NCBI GenBank assembly: GCA_949752745.1
Contig: OX457026.1
Location: forward strand, 27,900,116-27,964,115
DNA length: 64,000 nucleotides
DNA from: Protula sp. h YS-2021
Lineage: Eukaryota > Annelida > Polychaeta > Sabellida > Serpulidae
Direction of reading: 5' to 3'
In this document: positions 15,661-26,779 of the stretch, one piece after another
Position numbering within the stretch: the stretch's first letter is position 1
How the letters are laid out: each line of letters begins with the position of its first letter
Notes under the pieces: generated by a model
What the model was told of the DNA's origin: nothing
Databases searched by the model: none
The model's input: only the letters and a program-made list of their open reading frames with translations
Position numbers and translations under genes: made by a program

Positions 15661-16501
15661 GTTTAATGGTTTTTTATGTTTGCTCTACTTTCTAGTATTA
15701 CGCTGATCAATATAAATATGAATATCTGCATCAATTCTCCTCACCAATAAAATGATTGTTTGGCCATTCGCCTTCAGTTATGGTCTGTGCTGGCTTTGAG
15801 AACTTTGGATTCACATCTGTGATAATTGTTTTCTGTTCTCTTTGGAGATCTCGGAAGATCGGCGCTCATGACGTCATTATTCAGACAATCTTCTGTTGAT
15901 GCGTTATAATTTCATTCTGTACATGACCCTTGTCTGAGGATCTAGCAACACATTCTTGGGATTTAGCAATGCCTGTCCAACAGGTGCCCAAAAGTCAATT
16001 GTAAGTCCAAAGAACTGTTTTACAGTAACATAAATTTATATTAGAGCTCCTTTGTTCACATCAGCATCTGCAATGATAAAGTTACCAATTAAAGAGAAAG
16101 AACTTTGTCATGTAATGAAGGTCACCATTATTACACATTTGTTGCTCAAGTTTTTCACCTGTGTCACGGCTAAAAGAAGAATCTATTGAAAGCAGTGCTA
16201 TCTAACTGGCCTAGGACTGTAACAGTCTGTTTCGGTGTAGACTCATACATGGCTGCAGAATCGTTTAGTCTGCTCTGTCGAACATAGGCGTGGCACTGTC
16301 TTTTCTGATAACAAGTACCACACTAAAATTTGGCACCTGCCAACATAAGAGTACTAGATCTACTGGTTTTGATAGACTTCACATCATGGACTCGGTTAAT
16401 TGCCTGTGAGTTCATGCAACTGGGATATTTCAGTGACATTTTTGCAATTATAAATAAGCTTCTGGCAATAACAGTTTTCTAACAGTTCGTTGTTGGCTAT
16501 A

Positions 16502-16714
16502 TCAACTCTGGCATGATAAATTCCTCCTTTTGTCACCAAGTTTACATGGATCTGCTTTTTTTCTCAAATCAACGAAAATTGAGCGAAAGTCTTTATTTGC
16601 CTCTTGATTCCTGGTAATGAAATTGCACATTTGCTGTATGTGTTTCTTTTGGGTTGACAGAATATTTGATTTGTCACCAATATTAAGCTCCTTCCGTTTT
16701 CTTTTTGTCCCCAT
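16502..16714 (-). pseudogene. Possible CENP-B/Tigger-type HTH fragment
   Basis: The minus-strand frame opens with MGTKRKRKELNIGDKSNIL, which resembles the first helix of CENP-B N-terminal domains in pogo/Tigger transposases (KRK...L...K..I). Nothing downstream on the minus strand (to about 15750) gave a recognisable DDE domain in any frame, and stops are frequent. The resemblance is short and could be chance. Confidence 0.25.
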
Positions 16715-17106
16715 TTTTTGTTCTCCAATTATCTTTTGCGAACATCTTCTGCGACCTAACCATATATGCTAAAGGCCGTAACACTGGAGCATCAAGAGAT
16801 TAAATAGATGTCGAGTCGTCTTCACCCGCCCCTAGTGTAGTATCCAGTGGCAAAAGGATTATTGCGGGCAAAGAATTAGAAGGGGCATTAAGGTATAAAG
16901 TACACGCCGATTCGCCCCTCCTCCCAATTGCGGTACTTAGTGGCTTAAGGATTATTTCTTGACACCTTTTGTCAACAGTGATGGTAAACACAGAGGCACA
17001 TCTCGTAATTTGCCAGACTGCATATTATACAGTAGATAAATATGCTGGGTTCCTAAGATAACTATTCACTCCTTATTGGGATAGTCCGGTGTTTTGAATA
17101 TTGTTA

Positions 17107-17278
17107 TACAGCAAAACCTGAATTTGGGACTGGAAATGTTGTTCGGTATTCGAAATTCCGAGGATTTGCTTTTCTAAGGTTTCGTTAATACACAAGTATA
17201 TGGAAATTTAAACGGGACTGAAAAAAGCTGTCCGGTTTAGTGAGATGTCCGATGTAGCGATGTTTTTTCGGGACTGTA
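17107..17278. mobile_element. Short pogo/mariner-like MITE
   Basis: A segment of about 172 bp starts tacagcaaaacctg and ends cgggactgta, both ends flanked by TA. The subterminal ends are loosely inverted repeats with the gtccggtttagtgagatgt-type words common in pogo-like elements. There is no coding capacity. Confidence 0.5.
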
Positions 17279-17671
17279 TAATCACAAAAAGAATTGGTAT
17301 TGTAATAGTTCTTTGTATTCATTTGGACAGGGCCGGAAGAGATAGTTTTCAATTCATCGCATCTCCGGGATGTCCGGATTGTTTGGATCGTGATAGGGGC
17401 GTGCGATCGAAGGCTGCACGATTCGAAAGATTTCTCATCAAATCATGCTGAAATCGAAAAGACAAAAATCAAAAAGATAGAGAACTTTTTGTGAATTTTG
17501 TAAGATGCAATAAAAAGATAGTAGAATATTGATATTTTGAAAAGTTTGTTTAACAATTTGAGTTGAATTCCAAAAGGATTCATAACTGTGGGTGAATTAC
17601 AGAGTTCTTTTACTGTTCGATTCTCGCTTCCCTAAGCACTGTCCTTATATTTGAATGTTTCAAATTGTGCG

Positions 17672-17847
17672 TGTTGTGTTTGGTGGTTAGCAAGAGAGAG
17701 AAAAGCAATGCTAACAGTTCCGGTGTCTTTATTCAAAACCTCCTCAAAATGGCGATCATGTGGCCATGTGTTATTTGGCGGTTTTGGGTTATTCACATTA
17801 AGTAATGAATGGTGATCAATACCAAACACAGATAATAATACCAAACA
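17672..17847 (-). repeat. 3' LTR of the gypsy element
   Basis: A 176-bp LTR bounded by TG and CA and by the gtgcg duplication on its outer side. The part nearest pol, 17792-17847, matches the 5' LTR remnant at 21627-21682 almost base for base. Confidence 0.85.
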
Positions 17848-17861
17848 TCTCCCCCTTTAAG
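17848..17861 (-). other. Polypurine tract of the gypsy element
   Basis: On the minus strand cttaaagggggaga directly precedes the TG of the 3' LTR, the standard site for plus-strand DNA priming in LTR retrotransposons. Confidence 0.75.
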
Positions 17862-18729
17862 AAAATGCCCTTCTCACCTACCCTTTTTCAAGACTGCCCG
17901 TACCCTTACCTTTTTATGAGCGATAATACAGTGTTCTTCAGGATTTAACACTTTTTACATAGTTATGAATCTAAACTATATCCAATAGCAAGATAAACAT
18001 ATATTCACATTACTTCATCACTTTATCCTTCAATTAATGAGTTATATTCCGAAGTTTTAAATGAAATTGCATTCATTCTCTCCAGCTCACGTGTACTCGC
18101 AGAAAACAGAACTCGCGGTAACGGATGTAAGAATACACTAGGACAAATTTGTTATTTCAGTATTTACATGAAAAATTTGACTTAGGTGATATAATTAACA
18201 AAATTAACAATAATGAACTTAAAATGAAATACCTTTTTGCGATATTTATGTGACTTTCAATCTAAAAATTTTCGAACTGTTTTTCCATCTGTACAAAGTA
18301 CACCAATACTGATCTCTGATTTGTCAAAATTAAATGAAATATCATGCGATTTATTTTATAACCAATCACAAACCTTTTTAGGACAATTCTTCAATCGGGC
18401 TATCATTTTACATTGGAATTCTATTATGCTTTCTCTTCAACTTTCTGATGCAAAATGAATTACGACACATGAACTCAAACATTTATATGGCAAGTTCAGC
18501 ATAGAATTTTCGTAAAAACAATTTGTAAATATATATATTTACAAAATCTTCTTTTTTTGTTTTTTTATAGAAGACAGGAGAACTACAGAGAATTAAAAAA
18601 ATAAATACAATAGCAATTATTAAACACTTCAATGATAATGATATACGAACGAAATGCTCATGGACCGTATCAATGAAATATACATATATATATACTTTTG
18701 GATGCTCAGTGTCTTACATATCTAACTTT
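17862..18729 (-). other. 3' non-coding part of the gypsy element
   Basis: About 870 bp lie between the end of the pol tail and the polypurine tract. No envelope-like frame, signal peptide or membrane segment was seen; the region is AT-rich. Confidence 0.5.
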
Positions 18730-20299
18730 TTAGGTTGTCGGATGGTTCTTGTTGATCTTTTTTTCATTTGGAACTACACTTGGTTTTATTGGATTTACAG
18801 CTGCGGGTAAGACAGACGATTTCATTTGCACAATTGTTTGTTGGGGATTTGGACATGTAATTGTAACACTTTTCTTTTCAGGTTTCTGAATGACAGGGGA
18901 GGAAGCTGCATTGAGATTTTGCATACGTCTGTCAAGAAATTCATTCCATAACTGGTTATTAAAATGTCTGCTTTGTTCTTTGCTAGGTTTCATTTCAGGA
19001 TTGGAATACATCGTCTCAGATGTTTCGTGTTGCGGCGGAGCTGTTTACCATCAGGTGTTTTCACCAAATACGATCTAGGAAAGTCACATTTTTAAACTAT
19101 TGTTGCAGGTTTCCAAATCTTTTCTTTTTCAGTTTTCACACGCGCAGATTGTCCAGTTTGAAAGGTTGCTGATTCTGTCGCACCATGTTTTCTGTTGAAC
19201 TGCTTGGTCATATTTTGTTTGTATTTTAGGTCACGTTCGCGAACCTGTTGATGAAGAGAGTTCACTGGGTTTAAATTCTCTTTCAGGGTAGAGATCATAG
19301 TGCGCAGTTTTCTTCCAAAAAGTAATTCAGCAGGTAATTTTCCTGTCGCTGTGTGAGGAGTATTCCTATGTAGCATAAACGCTACAAAAGGATCACTCTG
19401 TTTCAAGCATCATTTTGCAATTTTCACGGCAGATTCTGCTTCACCATTGCTCTGGCTAAAGTGAGGGCTGCTCACTGAGTGTACAAAGTTATACTGTTGT
19501 GAAAATTCAGTGAATTCTTTGGACACGAACTGTCGTACACCATCACTCCTCACTTCCATGGGTATACCATGCCTTGAAAATAGCGATGTCAGCTTCATAA
19601 CCACAGTTCTGCTCGTCATGTCAGGTCAGGTAAGTATATGACTTCAATGTACCTGCTGTAGTAATCGACAGTCACTAGATAGTTAATCTTATCCAGTTCA
19701 AACACATCTATCCCCAATTTCTGCCAGGGTCCATCTGTTAGGGTGGTAGAGATAAGCTTTTCATGGCGTTTTGATGGTTTGATTTCTTCACAGAACTTGC
19801 ACTCACTGCACACTTGCTGTATATCTCGGTTTATCGTTGGCCACCACACGCTTTGTGCGGCAAGTTCTTTGGATTTGACAATGCCTTGATGACCTCTATG
19901 AAGTTTCTTTAAGACATCATTTCGCATGCTCTGTGGCACAACTATTCTATCCAGGAAAATAAGTATTCCGTCGATGACTGTGAATGACGACCGGCTTGCA
20001 AAGTACCATTGTACTGATTCCGGAACGTCCTTCTGGTGCTCCGGCCAGCCATTAAGCGTGTAGGAAATAACCAAAGCGACATCTGGATCTTTAGCACTTT
20101 CGACCATGATCTCTTTGAGTTTCTGGTCAATCACTGGCCACACATCTGCAACAGATTTCACATGTTCGTTCACAAATTCAGCTATCTCAGTCTCTCCAAC
20201 ATCTTGTGGAATTAAATTTCTGCTGAGGGTATCAGCAACTATCAAGTCTTTCCCAGCTATGTGTTCAACAACACAGTTGAATCTCATCAACCTCATCAA
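18730..20299 (-). pseudogene. gypsy integrase, frameshifted
   Basis: The minus strand carries, in order: the RNase H to integrase linker (a HIAGKDLIVADTLSR segment near 20250); the zinc-binding HHCC domain (LHRGHQG...WWP...CSECKFC, about 19900-19780); and the catalytic core. The core shows the first Asp in GIDVFEL, the second Asp in RSDG where the family has SDNG, and the Glu in QSNGEAE. A C-terminal domain follows (19406-19092) and then a Lys/Pro-rich tail to 18730. At least three frame breaks occur, near 19616, 19408 and 19050. The family enzyme inserts retrotransposon DNA; this copy cannot be translated whole. Confidence 0.88.
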
Positions 20300-20328
20300 A
20301 AGGCGCTGTATTCTGATTGGAGTCTTGT

Positions 20329-21604
20329 CTAGGTCCTTGGTATTGATGAGTGCAACAAGCAGCTTGTGGTCGGTGAGAAGTTGAAATCGAGAAGACCTAC
20401 AAGATAAAGTGAAAACTTCTCACAAGCCCACACGAGTTCCAAGCACTCTTTGTCGATCTGTGCCCATCGCCTCTCACTTGGTGTCAGTGATCTCGAAGAA
20501 TACGCTATCGGTATCATCTTCCCATCAAATCTTTGCATCAAGCAGCCACCAACGCCACAGGAACTGGCATCGGCTGACACAAACGTTGGCTTGGTCATGT
20601 CATAGTACGCCAAAACGATGTTTGATGACAAAATTGCCTTCACTTCTTTGAAGGCCTTCTGCTGTTCAACACCCCACAGGAAGGCGTTTTCCTGCTTCAG
20701 TACCTCCAGCATCGGTGCCATCGTTTCCGATAAGTTTGGCACGTACCTGCCTAGGTAGTTTACCATCCCAAGAAAGCGTCGGAGCTCACCAAGATTCTCA
20801 GCGTCTTGATTGTACAAATGGCTTCTACCTTTATGGGATCTGGTTTCATCCCTTCTTCTTCAAACATTTGCTCTTGGTATGTCACTTTCTTCATCCTGAA
20901 CTTGCATTTGGATTTGTTCAGTTTTAAACCCACCATGCGAATCCTATCAATCACCTGTGTGTCGCCGTCTCGCGCGTAGATTAGCATGTCATCAACATCA
21001 ACGAACACGCCATCGATATCTTCTACAAGCTGTTTCAATGTTCGCTGAAAGATTTCTGTGCTAGAGTTTAGTCCGTATGGTAGTCTATTAAAGAAATACC
21101 GCCCAAATGGAGTTATGAACGTTGTAAAGTGACGGTCATCCTCATGCAGTGGCAACTGCCAGAACGATTGAGAGCAATCAAGTGTTGTAAAGACTTTGCA
21201 TCCCGATAACTTCGACGCAATTTCGTCAACTGTCGGCATGACAAAACGTCCGCGCTGCACGGATTGATTCAATTTCTTTAAGTCAACACAAATACGTACT
21301 TTTCCAGTTTTGGAACCATCGGCGCACACCATTCTGTAGGCTCTGTAAGTGGAGAAATGATATTATTTGCAACTATTCTGTCAAGCTCCTCTTTCACTGG
21401 CTTTAGCAATGGCTCGGAAACACGTCTCGGGCTCACAAGGTTGTACGGACTGGACTGTGGCTTCAACTTGATTCTGATAGGCTCACACTTCATGAGTCCG
21501 AAATCACCAAAAACATCATCACTAACCTCTTCTATTCGTTGCACAAATCCCCTAGAACTTGCGGCTCCTCTACTCAGCAGACAGTTTCGCATGCTGCTTT
21601 GCAA
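20329..21604 (-). pseudogene. gypsy reverse transcriptase and RNase H, frameshifted
   Basis: The RT begins with the conserved segment ending PTEWCAPMV (about 21325). A single-base loss near 21303 shifts frame to KVRICVDLKKLN, followed by FTTLDCSQSFWQLPL and the catalytic box VDVDDMLIYA (a YxDD-type site with Val at the first position, about 20990). Another break near 20800 leads into the connection (RRFLGMVNYLGRYVP) and RNase H (VSADASSCGVGG, then PIAYSSRSLTPSERRW). A further break near 20370 precedes the integrase. RT/RNase H makes the element's cDNA. No protease or gag lies upstream. Confidence 0.9.
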
Positions 21605-21626
21605 GACACACTTGGGAAATGTGTAT

Positions 21627-21682
21627 TACACATTAAGTTATGAATGGTGATCAATATCAAACACAGATAATAATACCAAACA
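21627..21682 (-). repeat. 5' LTR remnant of the gypsy element
   Basis: Only about 56 bp remain, nearly identical to 17792-17847. The fragment abuts the start of the RT frame, so the deletion runs from within the LTR through gag and protease. Confidence 0.85.
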
Positions 21683-21723
21683 GTGCGTTCTAACTGAGAG
21701 CAGAACCTGATGCTCAGGGACTT

Positions 21724-21939
21724 TTAAACATATTTCGTAATTAGGCTCTTGGAAATGTTCTGTGGAACTGGCCAATCCGGTATTAAGGTCAGGCCTGAAG
21801 CCGGTTTTCTTCTATTTTTTGAAAATAAAGATCTGAGATCATTGGTTTTGGACAAACGAATTTCTCTCAATCCACTGATTGATGCATCCATGGGGTCCTC
21901 ACAGGGCGTGAGGCGAAAAACAGAAGTTGTACCCGCCAT
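21724..21939 (-). CDS. Possible first exon of an unknown divergent gene
   Basis: A 71-codon frame starts ATG GCG 114 bp upstream of the REV1 ATG, on the opposite strand. Its composition is protein-like and less AT-biased than its surroundings (MAGTTSVFRLTPCEDPMDAS...). I recognise no family. It may splice onward at an unrecognised donor; the gypsy insertion begins 37 bp past its in-frame stop, so any downstream exons would lie beyond that element. It may equally be chance. Confidence 0.3.
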   Translation of the reverse strand: MAGTTSVFRLTPCEDPMDASISGLREIRLSKTNDLRSLFSKNRRKPASGLTLIPDWPVPQNISKSLITKYV

Positions 21940-22052
21940 TTGCCTGCTTTTACGGGATCAGACTGTACATGCCATGTAATCTGGACCTACTCATAGCCAT
22001 TACGCTCCAAATCCAGTGTCACGTGATATTAGTTTTAAACTTTTGCTGCGAA
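21940..22052. promoter_or_regulatory. REV1 promoter/5' UTR, possibly bidirectional
   Basis: The 113 bp upstream of the REV1 ATG contain an E-box CACGTG at 22020-22025 and no TATA box close to the start. An upstream in-frame ATG at 21927 has no stop before the REV1 start, but the conserved N-terminus favours 22053. If the minus-strand frame at 21939 is real, this is a shared promoter. Confidence 0.4.
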
Positions 22053-22121
22053 ATGTCTTCGTCCCGTAGTGGCCGGGGCAGGAGAAACCAACGAGATAAG
22101 GGAGGAGGATGGGAAGAATTT
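22053..22121 (+). CDS. REV1: REV1 exon 1 (translesion polymerase N-terminus)
   Basis: Exon 1 encodes 23 residues, MSSSRSGRGRRNQRDKGGG then WEEF, and ends at a GTAAGT donor in phase 0. The basic, Gly-rich start followed by GW-E corresponds to the N-terminus of vertebrate REV1, which runs straight into the conserved GGYMAAKVQKLE segment. That segment begins exon 2 at 30181. REV1 is a Y-family deoxycytidyl transferase that bypasses DNA lesions and scaffolds other translesion polymerases in the nucleus. The ATG context has a purine at -3. Intron 1 is 8059 bp and is full of transposons. Confidence 0.85.
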
Positions 22122-22377
22122 GTAAGTTGCACATACAGTTTAACGAATTCATTTTGTTCGGGTTTAAAAAAGTTCCCACACTGATCGAGCGATAATTGAG
22201 GATCTGAGAAAAAAAACCATTTAAAGATCAGTTGTGGTTAATAGATGATTGGGTTACCATTGTTTAATCACAAACTTTCCAAAAGAGAAGCCGAGGTTGA
22301 AGATTGAGAATAAGCCAGTGAGTGGATTCGTACTTAGACTTTTGCTGAAAAGTTTTTGCGTTTCGAGCGAATACTCG

Positions 22378-22728
22378 TAAGCCAAATCACACTTTGGGCG
22401 TTCCCAATAAAAATGCGCAAAAATTCTGAGTTTCAAATAAAAATAACCGGGTAAAAAATTAAAGAAATGATAGAGAGATTTCACCTAAATGTGAAATTTC
22501 TCTTGCACCAGAGATCAGTCGGATATGCTATTTTAAAAATGTATTAAAGGTTTTAACAAATAGTTTCAAATTTCAATTTATTTTATGTTCCAAGTATAAG
22601 CTGTTTTTGTGATATTTCGTCTATATTTTTCTATCATTTCTTTCATTTTTTTACCCGGTTCCCTCGCAGTCGAAATTCAAAATTCTTACGCATTTTATTC
22701 GAAACACCCAAAGTGTGATTTGGTTTAT
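22378..22728. mobile_element. Foldback element with about 100-bp inverted arms
   Basis: The left arm 22378-22474 and right arm 22631-22728 are imperfect inverted copies, sharing ccaaatcacactttggg at the outer ends and accgggtaaaaaa plus gaaatgatag at the inner ends. Between them a 12-of-13 bp hairpin (gagatttcac/gtgaaatttc, about 22470-22502) is visible. It is a non-coding MITE or foldback element in REV1 intron 1. Target duplications could not be defined. Confidence 0.65.
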
Positions 22729-23354
22729 TCGATCGATTGGTATAAAGGAATGATACGAGTAGAAACCAACTAACGAAAATGGATAAAAGTCCATCTTGTC
22801 AGAAACGTATTCACTAGTTGACCATTAAAGAGGCTAAATAATATGTTAAATAATTTCTAAAGATCATAGAATTTGTATTTGAAAGTGTTATGTTGAAAGA
22901 AAAAAATAGAATCTTGATGTTTTTTCGGTGTTATTTTTTCATAATTTACCCTGAAAATTTGCAGTCGAAGCGACACCCCCATCGAAAAGATCAGAAAGTA
23001 CGGCGGAGGTATTATTCCGACTGCAATTTGAATAATAAAGAAACGATGAAAGGAAATCATAAAAATTCTGATTGTTTTTTTAACCTACGCAGTTTCAAAT
23101 TTAAAAAGCCATCGTGTGGCCTTTTAAAAAACTATTTTACATATTTTTTTACCCCATTTATGGCCCTTTTGTGAAAATTTTCTTTATGAAATGCAGTTTC
23201 GTTGATTTTTTTTGCCAGTTTTTTCTGTTATTTCTTAATACCTTTATCTCAACCGAATTTGGACGAAACGCCAAAATCTTTCTTTAAAACGTCAATCCGC
23301 TTATCAAAGAAAGCCCCGCATGTTGTACTTAGTAGCTTCCTTAGTTTTATTATA

Positions 23355-24998
23355 CAGTGAACTCTCAAGTCAAACTGGTCCTGACCAAGCAAAATACTTT
23401 GAGTTAACCGAAATTTGAGTTATCCGAAATTGGCTGTGCCGAGTGGTCACGTGACTATCACCATGGTTTCGCATAAAGTGTTTGTTGTTTTTGTATGGAA
23501 TGGTGATTGTTTCATATGGTGAATAATATTCGGCTGTGACAAATATAATTTATCATATTAGTACTTAATAGTTATAACACAGTGAAAAATCTTTTTTTCA
23601 TATTTTACTTTCAGCGACCTTCTGAAATATATATACAACAACTCATCCGCTATTTTTTACTTTGATTTTACGTCACGGTTTACTTCTAGCAACACGTCAT
23701 ACCTGAAGTCTATAGATTTTGTTTCAAGTTTTCTTTTCTTTGACGTATTTTCCATGTTTACGTTGTTATTTTTCCTTCGCATATGATGTAATAAAAGCAT
23801 GTTGTCTTATATAGGCTTAAGACATGATGCGGTTTGTCCGTTTTAAGACGCAGTTCCAAATCCGCATTGTCTTATTGTGCTGCTATAGATCAAAGATTTG
23901 CACTTGAACTCGTTGTAGCAATTGTTAACAAGCCGCGTGTTTTGTCTGCACTTCAGGTTGTAGGATCACAATTGCAGGTTATCTCCGTAACCGCGGAGAC
24001 CATTATCAAAGAATATGTACTCCGTGGCTAGGTTACTTGGTGTCAAAATGTGTAGAGACAAAGCCACACTGATTCTACGCAAAGGGGTTTGCATATGCAA
24101 ACAATTGAGTTATTATCCCCCGTGAAACGGAGGGATATAGGTTTGAGATTGTCCGTCTGTCCGTCCGTCCGTCCCCTCTTCAAGCTAAGGACTTTGTGGA
24201 CACCACTTCTATATCAACGAAGCATAATTCAGCTTTCATATTTCATACAGGCAAAATATAGGGTATAAAGATGTGCAACGTCAAGGTTTCAGTTTGATCG
24301 AAGCAAAATTGACAAATTGACAGGCTTTTGAAAATCGTCGAAAATAGACATATGTGCACATGTATAGGACTTTGTGGACACCACTTCTATATCAACGAAG
24401 CATAATTCAGCTTTCATATTTCATACAGGCAAAATATAGGGTATAAAGATGTGCAGCGTCAAGGTTTCAGTTTGATGGAAGCAAAATTGACAAACTGACA
24501 GGCTTTTGAAAATCGTCGAAAATAGACATATGTGCACATGTATAGGACTTTGTGGACACCACTTCTATATCAACGAAGCATAATTCAGCTTTCATATTTC
24601 ATATAGGCAACATATAGGGTATAAAGATGTGCAACGTCAAGGTTTCAGTTTGATCGAAGCAAAATTGACAAAATGACAGGCTTTTAAAAATCGTCATAAA
24701 TCGACATATATGCAAACGGAGTGGACTTCAAGGAAGGGTGTCCAGCTTAGATATTGCATAGGGGTAATATTTAGGGTTTCACGGGGGATATTGCTGCTCT
24801 CTGACAGCATCTAGTTTTAGTGAAAATACAAGGATTTTCTTGCAAAAAAAAATGAGGGTAAAAAAAATTGCTTAGTTAAACAATTTGACTTAAGCGGTGA
24901 ATTAAAAAGATTTACATAAGCAAAATCGGGACTTTGAAATTAATTTGAGTAAAGCGAAAATTTGAGTAAACCGATTTTGACTTAAATGGAGGCTACTG
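23355..24998. mobile_element. pogo/Tigger-like DNA element, interrupted
   Basis: The left end tacagtgaactctcaagtca and the right end, read inverted (cacagtagcctccatttaagtca), are imperfect terminal repeats. Subterminal words such as gagttaaccgaaatttgag recur near both ends in opposite orientation (right end: ttgagtaaagcgaaaatttg). TA flanks the left end; the right end has TG-TA. No intact transposase is visible. A Helitron-like element (24116-24814) is nested inside. Confidence 0.55.
24116..24814 (+). mobile_element. Non-autonomous Helitron-like element with 178-bp tandem core
   Basis: It begins TCCCCCGTGAAAC after an A and ends CTAG before a T, as Helitrons do. Two bases before CTAG is a hairpin, GCTG..CAGC (24794-24808). 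A perfect 14-bp inverted pair, atcccccgtgaaac (24115-24128) and its complement (24776-24789), lies near the ends. A GTCCGTCC run follows the 5' end. The core has three copies of a 178-bp unit starting aggactttgtgga at 24188, 24366 and 24544. No Rep/helicase is encoded. The design matches known non-autonomous Helitron/pearl-type elements with central tandem repeats; the exact family is inference. Confidence 0.7.
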
Positions 24999-25764
24999 TG
25001 TATCAATGTGTCAGAGCTGCAAAGCGTTCCATTATTGAGACCTTAGGGTCAGCTTTGTCTTCTGTGACTCGGAATTCGTCAACACACATCATCACAAAAG
25101 CACATAATTCAGTCAGCTGCAAGGGCGTTCTCCAGTCCCAGGTGACTCTTATACACAATTCTATAGAGGGGTGGCTGGCTATGGGTCATTCAAGACTCTG
25201 GATATCCCTGTGCAACGAAATTGTCTGAGGAGGAGGAGGCACAAAAAGGTCCTTGGTCGATTCGGCCCTTTACCGATTCGGTACTAACTTGGATGATTCG
25301 GCCCTTTGCGTTTCGGCACCAAATTATCAATCACATTTTAACTTTTTCTTCTTTAGGTTAGAATTCACGTGACTTATTTTAGCATATAGAATTTCATAAA
25401 ATGTGATCGATGTACAGTAAATGGAAGTAAAACAGATAACACACGAGGGTCAAAGTCTTTTTTTTCATTTATATCTCAAAAACTCACTACATTTTACACA
25501 CCACAGATCTGAGCACTGCCAAATAATGTATACGTCTGATGTTTGGTTAAAATAAAATGCAAACAGTCTAATATTATAGTCTAATATTATCGCTTGAAAC
25601 AAGGACACACCACATTTTACACACCACAACTCTTAAAATAGGTTAAATTTGTACTCTCCTCAAGTAATGCATGCTTTCCCGAGCTCTTGATCGAATTACA
25701 TTTCACAGCTGGAGATGTAATAATCCGTTTGTTGGGATTTTGCATATCAGTCGAAACACTTAAT

Positions 25765-26075
25765 TTATTCCAAACAGGGGGAATATATACGATCGACCGC
25801 GTGTCGGTCTGTCATCAAGAGCTTGTTTACACGATAACTTAAAAACTGCTGCAAGGATTTTAATGAAACTTGATATGTAGCTTCCACGGGAACAAACACA
25901 GATCGGTATTGTAAATGGGCCAGGTTCGGGTCCAAGTAAAATGAACCACCTGGACTTCGAAAATTTCAGCTCTTGATTCACTATTGATTGACGTGTTTAA
26001 CTGATGAGGGGGTGGGGGGGGGGGGCTGTGGGGAATATGTGGGCTACGCACACTGCTCTATTTTCAATTTAAGGT
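25765..26075 (+). repeat. Periodic-repeat element, 175-bp family, one unit
   Basis: It opens aatttattcc, then gggggaatatatacgatcgaccg and the gtcggtctgtcatcaag head. A single unit with taacttaaaaactgctgcaagg follows, and it closes with gtggggaatatgtgggct. The same element is present with two units at 34967-35423. Confidence 0.75.
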
Positions 26076-26177
26076 TTGTAGATTGCATTTCACACACTGG
26101 AGATTTCTCTATGAACTGCAATTTTGAACATCACACGTAAAAAATTGACTGCACCTGAAGGCAGACTCATTGTCTTT

Positions 26178-26440
26178 TATTAGGACCCGACCCTTCGGAT
26201 TGGGGCCTATAGGTTTGGGGTGTCCGTCTGTCTTTCCGTCAGTCTGTCCGTCCGTCCGTCTGTCCATCATCGCTTTATACCCCTATGAATTTGGGGGCGG
26301 TTGGGGCCTGCGTGTGTTTCACAAATACTTACTTGTTTACCGAAGATTCCACATTTACATATGTAAATTGTTCAGGTGTACCTTTCATCACATCCTAAAA
26401 GCCTTTATCTGGCCTCTTTTATTAACATAATAGACTAAAG
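26178..26440 (+). repeat. Truncated repeat with GTCCGTCC head
   Basis: A hairpin-like G/C head (cccgacccttcggattgggg) is followed by a tgtccgtctgtc run and about 150 bp of unmatched sequence. It has the same head plan as the other periodic elements but no tandem core. Confidence 0.5.
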
Positions 26441-26779
26441 TTCATTTTTACCCCAGCCCCCTCCTCCTCAAAAAAAAAGAAAAAAAAGAATTATAATAAT
26501 AATAAAACGTGGTGCCGAATCAACCAAAATCGGTGAAGGGCCGAACCACGGATGTGGTGCCGAATCATCCATAAAGGGCAGAATCCTCCAGACCCCCGCA
26601 CAAACACATTTTTATCACTCTTCAAATCTTCGAGCAAATTTCTTTCTTATTTGAGTTTAAAACAAGTATCTTGTCAAAGATGCCTTCACTAAGTTAGTCT
26701 TCCATATTTATAAAGATAGTTTTGGTCAAGCCAACTTGACTTGTCGGTGGGCTGATCTCATCACTCATGTGCTTATCCG

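Larger units (their letters stand above)
17672..21682 (-). mobile_element. Ty3/gypsy LTR retrotransposon, degenerate
   Basis: The element reads on the minus strand. Its 3' LTR is 17672-17847 and a fragment of the 5' LTR is 21627-21682. The 5-bp duplication gtgcg flanks both ends (17667-17671 and 21683-21687), fixing the borders. LTRs start TG and end CA. A polypurine tract (aaagggggaga on the minus strand) lies directly upstream of the 3' LTR. pol runs from about 21604 to 18730 in the order RT, RNase H, integrase, which is the gypsy order. gag, protease, the primer-binding site and about 120 bp of the 5' LTR are missing, consistent with one internal deletion. Several frameshifts make it inactive. 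Confidence 0.9.
25247..26597. mobile_element. DNA transposon with repeated GATTCGGCCCTTT inverted ends
   Basis: The left end (25247-25325) and right end (about 26505-26597) are inverted copies of about 80 bp, each with two or three words of the type gattcggccctt and a ggtgccgaa block. The word gcacaaa occurs just outside both ends (25240-25246, 26598-26604), a plausible 7-bp target duplication. The inside is filled by other repeats and no transposase is visible. Confidence 0.6.

Noticed and set aside
17245..17451. 68-codon plus-strand frame
   Set aside because: It overlaps the end of a MITE and has no recognisable feature.
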